Shown one piece after another: positions 1 through 7,480 of a stretch of 11,322 nucleotides of DNA. Positions within the stretch are counted from its first letter, which is position 1. The number at the start of each line of letters is the position of its first letter. The notes under the pieces are model-generated. The model did not search any database. It was not told the origin of the DNA and saw nothing but the letters and a program-made list of their open reading frames with translations. The position numbers were made by a program, and so were the translations under genes. The DNA is taken from contig SDVU01000695.1 of assembly GCA_016256075.1 (NCBI GenBank), forward strand, positions 1 to 11,322, given 5' to 3'. Origin of the DNA: Dictyocoela muelleri (lineage: Eukaryota; Microsporidia).

Positions 1-474
1 AACCAAAGGTCTTAGACCACGGTAGGAGACAACTCTCCGGGTTGGCAGCTATGGATGTTGTCAACATGTAATATATAATATATATAGAAATGTGAATTAT
101 TATAAAAATAAATCCGAATTTTTAGAAAAAATTAGTAAACAAAAATCTTTAAATCAAAATTTTAGTAAGTTAGCTGAAATACATCATTTTGAAATATGAC
201 ACATGAGTTTTAAGAAATAATTACATTTTCTTAGAAATTTGAATAGTATACAAATTTAAAAATGAACTAAAGAAAATCACAGTTCAGTGCAAAAAAAAAA
301 TGTGAAACTCATAAGCCCGATAGAACTAAAAATATAGTTTATTATGACAAACATTTACAAGCTGATAATGTATTGAAAAAATTGTCGGGTCTATTTCAGA
401 ATGTGGACTATTTTTTGAAAATGGTCCACATTCTGAACAAAAGCAAAAAGTCATGATAAAAAAAAATTGGTTCA
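1..474. other. Gene-free AT-rich left flank
   Basis: I recognise no gene here. The first 60 bases are clearly richer in G+C than the rest and may be the cut edge of another element, but neither strand translates to anything I know. A stop-free plus-strand stretch at about 271-456 has no early ATG and no recognisable motif, so I do not call it a gene. Beyond the hairpin at 395-437, listed separately, I see only AT-rich sequence. Confidence 0.5.
395..437. repeat. Small perfect hairpin (14 bp stem, 15 nt loop)
   Basis: TTCAGAATGTGGAC at 395-408 is exactly complementary to GTCCACATTCTGAA at 424-437, around a T/A-rich loop. No T-run follows the right arm, so a simple terminator is not supported. 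It may be a protein-binding palindrome, a tiny foldback relic or chance. The stem has a higher G+C content than its surroundings, which makes chance less likely. Confidence 0.6.
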
Positions 475-792
475 CCGGCGGGTTACCCCCCCCCCATTAT
501 TTAAAAATCGCCATCCATAAGAGAGAATTCCATGATTCTTAGATGAAATAAGCGTAAAATAACGAGTTTTCTTGAGTTATAAAAATAATAATTTTTTACG
601 TTTAAATATGGAATTTCTAAAAATTTCCGCATAGTGGAAATTTTTAGAAATTCCATATTTAGACGGTAAAAAATTATTATTTTTATAACTGAAGACAACT
701 CGTGATTTTACGTTTATTTCATATAAGAATCATGGAATTCCCTCTTACGGATGGCGATTTTCTAAAAAATAGAGGGGGGTGTGTAACCCCGG
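475..792. mobile_element. Foldback MITE-like element, 318 bp
   Basis: The whole segment is one inverted repeat. The left arm (475-628) and right arm (636-792) pair along almost their full length, with scattered mismatches. The inner 25 bp (604-628 with 636-660) pair perfectly around a 7-base loop, GCATAGT. The outer ends read CCGGCGGGTTAC on the left and, reversed, CCGGGGTTAC on the right, followed by C-rich tracts that include ten C in a row at 486-495. The size, absence of coding and full palindromy fit a non-autonomous foldback MITE. No convincing target-site duplication is visible, so the superfamily and the exact ends (a few bases either side) are uncertain. The open frames crossing it result from the palindrome and are not genes. 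Confidence 0.8.
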
Positions 793-1110
793 TAAATATA
801 TAATTCATTAAGGAAAAATATATTTATTAAAAATTAGAACAAACATGGCTTATCTTACCCTTGTTGCATACAATAATGACCGTTTGACAATTATGACCGG
901 ACACTTAAAAATGTTGTAAATAGTGTTAAATAATCATTTAAACTACATTTAAACTTTTTTTAAAAAATTATGTATAACTCTTTTCATTAAGACCCTCGCA
1001 GCCAATTGTGTCTGTAATAAATAAATAATAATTTTTTTAAAAAATTAAGAATTGAAATATAACTTGTGTAAAATTTAAAAACAATTGTGTCCGGGCAACG
1101 CAGGGTTTTT

Positions 1111-1327
1111 CATAGTTATAGACCCATTTCTCTGAGACTTATAGACCCATTTTTCATAGTTATAGACCCATTTCTTTGAGACTTATAGACATATTTCTTT
1201 GAGACATATAGACATATTTCTTTCAGACTTATAGACATATTTATTTGAAACTTATAGACACATTTTTATGGAGTTATAGAGATATTTTTATAGAGTTATA
1301 GACATATTTTGCTAAATTTATAGATGT
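1111..1327. repeat. Minisatellite A, left arm (about 10 units)
   Basis: Tandem units of 21-23 bp share the core TTATAGAC followed by a variable triplet and a T-rich tail, often ending TTTGAGAC. From the outside in, the variants run GACCC three times, GACAT three times, then GACAC, GAGAT, GACAT and a partial unit. The mirror-image block in the right arm at 2164-2403 shows the same progression. Confidence 0.8.
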
Positions 1328-1350
1328 TCCGCGAAAATATCGATTATTCA

Positions 1351-1755
1351 TTTTTAACCCTTATTTTTTAACCTTGTTTTAACACTTGTTCTTAACCCTT
1401 GGTTTAACACTTGTTCTTAACCCTCGTTTTTAAACTTGTTTTAAACCCTTGTTTTTTAACCTTATTTTTTAACCCCTATCTTTTCAACCCTTATTTTTCA
1501 ACCATTATCTTTTGATCCTTTTTTTCAACTCTTATTTTTTAACCCTTATTTTTTGGTCCTTATTTTTCAAACTTATTTTCAACCCTTTTTTTAGCCCTTA
1601 TTTTTAACCCGTATTCTTCAACCCTTGTTTTTTAGTCCTTTCTTTTTATCTATTTTTATTTAATTATTACTTCTTACCCTTATTTTTCGTCCTTTCTATT
1701 TAACTCTTATTTTTTAACCCTTATTTTTTAATTATTTTTTTAAACTTTATTTTTT
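1351..1755. repeat. Degenerate AACCCTTATTTTT-like tandem repeat, left arm
   Basis: About 400 bp consist of loosely repeated 13-16 bp units around AACCCTTATTTTT or AACACTTGTT. The units vary in length and sequence too much to be a telomere array, though the AACCCTT core superficially resembles one. The complementary strand forms the inner part of the right arm (1799-2138). The left block is about 65 bp longer than the right, so repeat number has changed in one arm since the arms arose. Confidence 0.75.
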
Positions 1756-1798
1756 TAACAATTATTTTTGAAAAATCTTATATTTTAACATTTTTAAG

Positions 1799-2138
1799 AA
1801 AATAAAGTTTAAAAAGATAGTACTAAAAATAGGTTAAAAAATAAGCGTTAAAGAGAGGAAAAAAAGGATTAAAGATTAGGTTAAAAAATAAGGGCTAAAA
1901 ATAAGAGCTAAAAAAGGTTAAAAAGAAAGGACTGAAAATAAGGGCTGAAAAATAAGGGTTTAAATATAAGGACTAAAAAATAAGATTTGAAAAATGAGGT
2001 TTGAAAAAATAGGGGTTAAAAAATAAGGTTAAAAAACAAGGGGTTAAAACAAGTTTAAAAACGACGGTTTAGAACAAGTGTTAAAACAAGTGTTCGAACA
2101 AGTGTTAAAACAAGGGGTAAAAACATGGGAAAAAAATA
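1799..2138. repeat. Degenerate AAGGGTT-like tandem repeat, right arm
   Basis: This is the inverted counterpart of the left-arm block, with units such as AAAAATAAGGGTT and ACAAGTGTTAAA. It begins directly after the loop, where AAAATAAAGTTTAAAAA pairs with the innermost left arm, and ends before an ATCGAT-containing spacer that is shared by both arms. Confidence 0.75.
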
Positions 2139-2163
2139 AATAATCGATGTGAATTTTCGTGGA

Positions 2164-2403
2164 TCATCTATAAATTTTGCAAAATGTGTCTATAACTCCA
2201 TAAAAATGTGTCTATAACTCCGTAAAAATATCTCTATAACTCCATAAAAATGTGTCCATAAGTCTCAAAGAAATATGTCTATATGTCTGAAAGAAATATG
2301 TCTATATGTCTCAAAGAAATATGTCTATATGTCTCAAAGAAATGGGTCTATAAATCTGAAAAAATGGGTCTATAAGTCTCAGAGAAATGGGTCTATAACT
2401 ATG
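2164..2403. repeat. Minisatellite A, right arm (about 11 units)
   Basis: This is the inverted counterpart of 1111-1327, with 21-23 bp units around a GTCTATA core. Read from the outer end inwards it shows GGGTC three times, ATGTC three times, then GTGTC/ATCTC types, matching the left arm's variant order. It has roughly one more unit than the left arm. Confidence 0.8.
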
Positions 2404-2641
2404 AAAAACCCTGTGTTGCCCGGACACATTTGTTTTTAAATTTTACACAAGTTATATTTCAATGCTTAATTTTTTCAAAAATTCTTATTAATTTATTACG
2501 GACACAATTGGCTGCGAGGGTCTTAATGAAAAGGGTTATATATAATTTTTAGAAAAAAGTTTAAATGATTATTAAACACTATTTACAACATTTTTAAGTG
2601 GCCTGTCATAATTCTCATCCGGTCATTATTGTGTGCAACAA

Positions 2642-3147
2642 CACTAATATTATAAGAAAACAACAAATTGTTTACCGTGACCTTAACCCTACAAAAATAA
2701 ATGTGTCTTCCCTAACCCGGCATTGATTTATAAAAGAAAAATAAAAAATCTACAAATTCTAAACTTTATATTTCCGGAAGAACATTAATATGTTCAAGTG
2801 ATCTATGAGTGTTACAACACTTATTCGATGTAATAAATGGACGATTTTTCATACTAAAAAGTGCCATAGTTGACAATGGAGTGAGTATGGGCATTTATCT
2901 GGTATCCTTAAACTAAGACTTGTGAGATACACTATCCGGAAGTATATTTTAAAAGTTTAATCTCTCTATTTAACCGCCAAAGAATAGTATTTAGTCTTGA
3001 TTTAGTATTAATAGTGTATATTGTGGGTATGTTCATTTAGTTATATTATATTCTTATGAATCAAAATTTTTTAATAAAAAATAAAATTAAATTTGTTTTC
3101 AGGTTGTACATTGCATGATAAAAACGAATATGATTGTATTTCTAAGT
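2642..3147. other. Gene-free spacer
   Basis: About 500 bp lie between the large foldback and the small hairpin. Neither strand shows a sustained open frame or a recognisable motif, and nothing resembles the missing upstream part of the neighbouring pol fossil. A TGTTACAACA start at about 2811 looks vaguely like an LTR beginning, but I find no second copy in the window, so I do not annotate it as one. Confidence 0.45.
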
Positions 3148-3225
3148 ATACTATTTTTCAAATTATATATTTCTATATTTAGCAAATCTAAATATAGAAA
3201 TATATAATATGAAAAATAATAGTAT
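3148..3225. repeat. 78 bp AT-rich hairpin at the retroelement boundary
   Basis: The left arm (3148-3182) and right arm (3188-3225) are complementary apart from a 3-base length difference, around the loop CAAAT at 3183-3187. The first pol-like coding signal starts within about ten bases of its right end. It may be a miniature foldback insertion or the product of a break and inversion when the retroelement lost its upstream part. No target-site duplication is visible. Confidence 0.75.
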
Positions 3226-4224
3226 TGAATAGGAGAAAATCAGGCGGGTTGAGATTTACCCTTGACTTGCTTAAAGTGAATCAAATTGTTGATATTGATA
3301 ATTTTGAAATTCCTAATATTCAAAAAATAATAAGAACATTATATGGATAAAAGGTATTCAGTTTAATTGATCTTAAAGATAGATTTTTCAAATGAAATTA
3401 AAATAGGAAGATCGGGAAAAACGGCATTTATTGATGCAAACGGTAGATTTATGCACTTTTAAAGAATTCCACAAAATTTAAGAACAGTCCGATATTATTT
3501 CAAAATGGAATGAGTATTATTTTAGATAATCTTTTTGATAAAATCTGCTTGTTTTATATAGACGATATTTTAGTATTTTCAAATAAGGAAAATGAACATA
3601 AAGAGCATATAAAAACAATAAATTCTTGATTAAATGAATATAATTTAAAGATAAATCATGAAAAATCAGATATTTTTAAAAAAGTATTGAGATTTTAGGT
3701 TATAGAATAAGTGAAAATAAAATTGGGCGGGTAACAAGAAATCCCGAGGCCTTTATTACTTATCCTAAACCAAATACAAAAAAAAAGAATTAAAGCGTTT
3801 TCTAAGAGTTTACAATTATGACCGTCATATTATTGAAAATTTGTCGATGAAAAGTAAACCTTTGTATGATGTTTTAAAGAATACAAATACAAAAATACTA
3901 TGGACAGAGGAATTAGTGAGTGTTTTTAATGATACTGAAAATTTATGGTATAAATGCCTTAAAAATTTTATGCCTAATGATAAAGATGAGTTTGTATTAA
4001 AGACAGATGTATCACAGATTGGTCTTGGTGGCATATTAATACATGGTGATAAATCAATCGTATATATATCACGTCTTGAAAGGAACGAATATTAACTATA
4101 GCATATCTGAACGTGAATTTAATGCCACTATGTGGTGCATGGAAAAATTCGAGTATTATTTGATATGGAAGAATTTACTTTAATTACAAATCACAAGGCT
4201 TTAGTAGAAATTCATAATAAAAAA

Positions 4225-4232
4225 GAGTTCGG
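4225..4232. repeat. Target-site duplication of the 791 bp element, left copy
   Basis: GAGTTCGG here is repeated exactly at 5024-5031, directly outside the inverted termini. Confidence 0.85.
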
Positions 4233-5023
4233 GGGCTTGTTTAGAAAGATGCCTACTTCATGGTAAGCATGTTTCTATACAAAAGCAATTTTTTAAAATT
4301 TAGTTAATGACCCTTTTAATTTAAAATTAATGAATAGAACATTTTTGAATTGTGATGACATGATTTAATTATAAAATAATCTTAAGATAATATCAGATCC
4401 AAAAAGATGTTTAAAATGTGATGGTACTTTTTTTTTTTTTTAAAAATTTTAAATTTACAACGCTAAAATACTACTGTTCTCCTAATTTGTATTAATTTAG
4501 GCAAATTTAAAATTTAAAAAACATAAATTTAAGTGTATTTTCATTACATTTACTCTTTAATGGCAGATATTAATTATAATCAACTTTACCTATTTTATAA
4601 TTTATCAAATGCTACAATAATGGAATAAAATTATAAATTAATATGCAAAAAAAATAGTTTAGAACATAAGTATATATTTCACAGTCTTGGTTTAGTAGTA
4701 TTTATGGTACACATACAACAATTTTGGAATTTTTTGGTCGAATTTTAATATTAAAAGAAAAATAAAAATAAAATGGTGTTAAAAGATGTCTTAGATAGTT
4801 AGATATTTAGATACATTTGAAAGAAAAGTATGCTTTATTATATCATGAGGCGTATTTAAGAATATATTTGTGGGTATTTTAATAAATTGTTAATTGGATA
4901 GGTTATAATTAATTTTAATTAAAAAAAATAATAATTTATTAATTAAGCTTTAATTTTTTTTACAAAAAAATTCAATTCAACCCCCCCCCCCCTTATTGGT
5001 AGACATCTTTCTAAACAAGCCCT
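4233..5023. mobile_element. MITE-like DNA element, 791 bp, inserted in the pol fossil
   Basis: The left end GGGCTTGTTTAGAAAGATG (4233-4251) is repeated inverted at the right end, with 23 of the first 24 bases matching once the right end's extra terminal A is set aside. An 8 bp duplication, GAGTTCGG, flanks it at 4225-4232 and 5024-5031. Removing the element restores continuity of the RNase H-region sequence, which confirms insertion into the older retroelement. The interior is AT-rich, has no open frame of note and is not otherwise palindromic. It contains a run of 14 or more T at about 4429 and 12 C in a row at 4981-4992. An 8 bp duplication fits hAT, P, Merlin or some Mutator-like groups; the terminal bases settle none of these, so the superfamily is left open. 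Confidence 0.85.
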
Positions 5024-5031
5024 GAGTTCGG
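5024..5031. repeat. Target-site duplication of the 791 bp element, right copy
   Basis: Exact second copy of GAGTTCGG. The following sequence, TATATCAAA, continues the interrupted retroelement. Confidence 0.85.
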
Positions 5032-5523
5032 TATATCAAAAATGCAGAAGTGGATTGAAAGACTAAGTATTTTTGATTTCAACGTAGTATAACGAGAAGG
5101 TAGTAAACTATATCAGGCAGATGTTTCAAGTAGAGCATTTATTTCATCTATGAGCTGGTAAAACAACGACTTAAAAGACGTCGAAAATGAAATTATGTGA
5201 TTTCATGTAAATTTTTGTCACCGAAAGACTATGGCGAATATTCTAAGAGATAATAAAATAAAAGTTTCGTTTGAAAAATTGAATGAGATTCTATATTTAT
5301 GTGTGACCCTCTTAATGAAAGATAAACAATATGTAAAGAATTCAAAATATGTTAGAACGTCTAAACCAAGAGAAACGATAGCTTTCGATTTGATGGAAGT
5401 TGACCGTCGTAAACATATAATCATAGGAATCGATTATTTTATCAGATATAGATTTTCAATGAGTGTAGGCTTTAAAAAGGCTAGTGAAGTTCTGAAATTT
5501 ATTAAGAATGTTTTTTCAAAATT

Positions 5524-5533
5524 TAAATTTGAG
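5524..5533. repeat. Target-site duplication of the 580 bp element, left copy
   Basis: TAAATTTGAG is repeated exactly at 6114-6123. The first base may match by chance, giving 9 or 10 bp. Confidence 0.8.
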
Positions 5534-6113
5534 TTTCCGTTTACTTTCACCCCCCCTGCAAAAAATATCAAAGAACCCTTATGGTCATGCCAAAAAATTT
5601 AAAATATTAATTTTAAAGATTTTTAATTTAAAATTAATTAATTATCAAATTTATTTAAAATTAATTCTTATCAATTTTAGAAAAAATTAATTAATTCATA
5701 ATAAATTGTATAAAATCAATCATATAATATCTAGAAAGACTTTTTTGATCATTACATTATTAAATATTTCTTGGAGAACGATCTTAAAACTGCTATACAC
5801 ACTAACACAATATAAACGAATTTGTCTGGTTTAGAAATAGGAGTGCTTATAAACTACAATATAACGAAATATATTGAAATTTTATTAGATTTATGATCAA
5901 AAGAGCCTTTATGGAGATTATATGATTGATTTTATACAATTTATTATAAATGAATTAATTTTTTATAAAATTTATAATGAATTAATTTTAAATAAATTTG
6001 ATAATTAATTATTTTTAAATTAAAAAATTTCCAAATTTAGTATTTTATTTTTTTTTGTCATGACCATATAAGTTTTTTGTTTTTTTTTGCAAGGGAGGAA
6101 GTAAACGGGGACA
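5534..6113. mobile_element. Foldback MITE, 580 bp, inserted in the integrase fossil
   Basis: A long imperfect inverted repeat has arms of about 200 bp (about 5534-5750 and 5895-6113) around a spacer of about 145 bp. The ends share CCGTTTACTT, a C-rich step, TGCAAAAAA and TATGGTCATG at matching depths, followed by AT-rich arms. It is flanked by a 10 bp direct repeat, TAAATTTGAG (5524-5533 and 6114-6123). It splits the retroelement integrase core. The size, absence of coding and palindromy make it a non-autonomous foldback MITE. A 9-10 bp duplication is typical of Mutator-like elements, but the A/T-rich target leaves the true length between 9 and 10. Open frames that run into it from the left are not genes. 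Confidence 0.85.
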
Positions 6114-6123
6114 TAAATTTGAG
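6114..6123. repeat. Target-site duplication of the 580 bp element, right copy
   Basis: Second exact copy of TAAATTTGAG, after which the integrase sequence resumes. Confidence 0.8.
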
Positions 6124-6655
6124 AAAATGATTGTTGATAGTGGTTGCGAATTAAAGAATAAATATCTCAAAGAATGGGAACGAAATAACAATGTTGAGCT
6201 TTCTTATAGCATGCCATATAATCACCAGAGCAATGGTAGAGTTGATAGATTCAACTGAACGATCAGAGATGGCTTTATAGCGAAGTAAAGGACACTAAGT
6301 GTAAAACTCAAACAAATAATTAAGAATTATAATGAAAACATGATACATAAAGCAACTGGCCTAACACCTAAACAAGCTCTATTAGAAGAAAACGAGGATA
6401 AGATATTATTGCGAAATGAAAATTATGAAAAAGAATTAAAATTTAAAAATTTAAGAAAATTTGAATCAAATGGATGGTTATTATTAAAAATGAAAATAAA
6501 AGATCAAAAATGGATGATGAATTCCATAAGAAAGGATAAGTGATTAATAAGAAATGATCTGATACATATGAAGTGAAATGGTAAGACGGTAAAACTCTAA
6601 TTAGACATAGCAGTCAATTAAAGAGTTATCCGAGGGATGTTGTATGTAACGAGGT

Positions 6656-6816
6656 TGTCACACATATATGATTGGTAGAGTTATAAAACATGCACATATG
6701 ATATGTGTATCGATGTTTCTGATATATGAAACATAAAAGTGTCATATTATCTATAAAAGAAATCGTTTTTTAAATAAAAATGTGTTCTCTTAATTTTTTT
6801 TACGTTTATTGCGGCA
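6656..6816 (+). repeat. Possible short LTR of the Ty3/gypsy-like fossil
   Basis: The segment begins TGTCACAC just after a purine-rich stretch at the end of pol and ends GCGGCA, so it has the TG...CA ends usual for LTRs. It contains TATAAAA near 6682 and AATAAA near 6774 in the order expected for a promoter and polyadenylation signal. A start at the TG at 6639 is an alternative. There is no second LTR in the window to compare with, since the left end of the element is lost, so the call rests on position and internal signals only. Confidence 0.35.
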
Positions 6817-6818
6817 CC

Positions 6819-6835
6819 TGGTGTCTAGACAGGGA
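6819..6835 (+). promoter_or_regulatory. Primer-binding-site-like sequence
   Basis: TGGTGTCTAGACAGGGA lies two bases after the possible LTR. LTR-element primer-binding sites begin with TGG, the complement of a tRNA CCA end, and TGGTGTC resembles sites matching a leucine tRNA acceptor end. Such a site normally follows the upstream LTR, so here it would imply a tandem or recombined arrangement. This is a weak call based on one short match. Confidence 0.25.
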
Positions 6836-7223
6836 AACCCAACCGCTCTTATCAAAATGTTTTTTTTTCATTTATACACAAACTCTCAATGCAGATAAAA
6901 TTGTATATTTTGAGTATATATGTCACAATTTATTTTTTTTATATTTAATAAATCTGTAAATTTTTAATCAAATTATCCGAGTTGTATTCAGAATATAAAA
7001 GTATATTGTCCTCTTAAATTCGGGGTTTCTAGCCGGCTTTCTCATAATATTTCCCTTACTATTGGTTGCTTAGCAAGATGGCATAGAAGTTTAAATTCCA
7101 ATTATAAACATCTCATTCTACTATAAATACACTATTAAATTCAATTAATTGATGATTACATCTAAAATTTTTTTTAATGAAACATAATTAATTATAAAAG
7201 ATTTCTTAAAGCCTTTTATTGAT

Positions 7224-7275
7224 TGGTGGTCATCTCGGTCGCGTTTTCCTTCGTCGTGCATGGGTTCTGAACCCC
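7224..7275 (+). repeat. Weak tRNA/SINE-like RNA polymerase III promoter
   Basis: TGGTCATCTCGG (7227-7238) resembles a tRNA A box and GGTTCTGAACC (7263-7273) resembles a B box with one extra base. Their spacing of about 25 bp is near the lower limit for tRNA genes and SINE heads. No tRNA cloverleaf can be drawn, so an intact tRNA is ruled out. The segment is visibly richer in G+C than its flanks. It may be the head of an old tRNA-derived SINE, or chance. Confidence 0.25.
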
Positions 7276-7335
7276 AGAGCTTTCATTGTTCTTTTTTATC
7301 AATGAAGCTTCGTTGCATCCAAACATAATAAATCT

Positions 7336-7343
7336 ATCTAGAC
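7336..7343. repeat. hAT target-site duplication, left copy
   Basis: ATCTAGAC, identical to 9759-9766, directly outside the left terminal inverted repeat. Confidence 0.92.
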
Positions 7344-7359
7344 CAGGGGTCGGCAAACT
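7344..7359 (+). repeat. hAT terminal inverted repeat, left
   Basis: CAGGGGTCGGCAAACT matches the inverted right end at 14 of 16 positions. Similarity drops sharply further in, although CTAAAGAGCC occurs near both ends in direct orientation. Confidence 0.9.
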
Positions 7360-7480
7360 TTTTAGCTAAAGAGCCAATACTAACATTTTAACATTTTTTT
7401 TAAAAAAAAGAGTCAGATTATATTGTTTAACATATTTAATTGTATTGAAGAAAATAAAATATTTTTATTAATCACTTTTT

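Larger units (their letters stand above)
861..2641. mobile_element. Large foldback element with tandem-repeat arms, about 1.78 kb
   Basis: A very long inverted repeat runs from TTGTTGCA at 861 to its complement ending at 2641. The left arm is about 861-1755, the loop about 1756-1798 and the right arm about 1799-2641. From the outside in, each arm has three zones: a non-repetitive terminal zone of about 240-250 bp, a block of 21-23 bp tandem repeats, and a block of degenerate AACCCTTATTTTT-like repeats. The outer zones match closely by eye (an estimate of 85-90 percent), including shared stretches around CTCGCAGCCAATTG and TGTCCGGGCAAC. No coding sequence lies in the arms or loop. The architecture, long inverted repeats made of short tandem repeats around a small loop, resembles Drosophila-type Foldback elements, but I do not recognise the family. 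I find no clear target-site duplication, so the outer ends could be off by several bases. Confidence 0.85.
3232..6672 (+). mobile_element. Fossil Ty3/gypsy-like retroelement, pol region (broken)
   Basis: This is the remnant of an LTR-retrotransposon pol gene with domains in the Ty3/gypsy order: reverse transcriptase, then RNase H, then integrase. The reverse transcriptase start is readable near 3235-3350 and its active-site motif YIDDIL near 3547-3565. The RNase H part runs from about 3960 and includes a KTDVSQIGLGG-like stretch near 4000-4030. The polypeptide after RNase H ends near 5150. The integrase core runs from about 5215, with its later part (IVDSG, then NGRVDR) at about 6125-6260, and a C-terminal tail ending near 6672. 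The gag, protease and upstream reverse transcriptase portions are absent. The copy is clearly dead, with on the order of ten or more small breaks plus two transposon insertions (4233-5023 and 5534-6113). The decay suggests an old copy; no age can be calculated here. Confidence 0.85.
6836..7343. other. Gene-free spacer before the hAT element
   Basis: About 500 bp contain no open frame or recognisable protein signal. A TATAAAA at about 6996 is followed by ATTGGTTGCTTAGCAAGATGGC at 7061-7082, which combines a reversed CCAAT box with the palindrome TTGCTTAGCAA. This could be a degraded promoter, but no gene follows. The SINE-like promoter at 7224-7275 is listed separately. Confidence 0.4.

Noticed and set aside
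395-437. Rho-independent-type terminator
   Set aside because: There is no T-run after the stem and no gene upstream, and the context is eukaryotic.
271-456. Stop-free plus-strand stretch of about 60 codons
   Set aside because: There is no early start codon, no known motif and no neighbour to support it. It might be a shred of an old gene but cannot be called one.
501-698. Minus-strand open frame of 65 codons
   Set aside because: It lies entirely within the 475-792 palindrome and its peptide is a low-complexity by-product of the two arms.
1111-1327. CRISPR-like array of spaced repeats
   Set aside because: The units abut as 21-23 bp tandem repeats with no unique spacers, and the setting is eukaryotic.
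1351-1755. Telomere or interstitial telomeric array, from the AACCCTT-like repeats
   Set aside because: The units vary in length and sequence, and the block is mirrored inside a foldback, unlike a telomeric array.
3825-4034. Minus-strand open frame of 69 codons
   Set aside because: It is antisense to the pol fossil, which has a recognisable reading on the plus strand here.
5218-5424. Minus-strand open frame of 68 codons
   Set aside because: It is antisense to the integrase fossil and shows no motif of its own.
5508-5690. Plus-strand open frame of 60 codons
   Set aside because: It runs out of the integrase fossil into the AT-rich arm of the 580 bp foldback and is not a gene.
7061-7082. Host gene promoter with CCAAT-like and palindromic motifs
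   Set aside because: No gene follows in either direction, and short motifs of this kind occur by chance.
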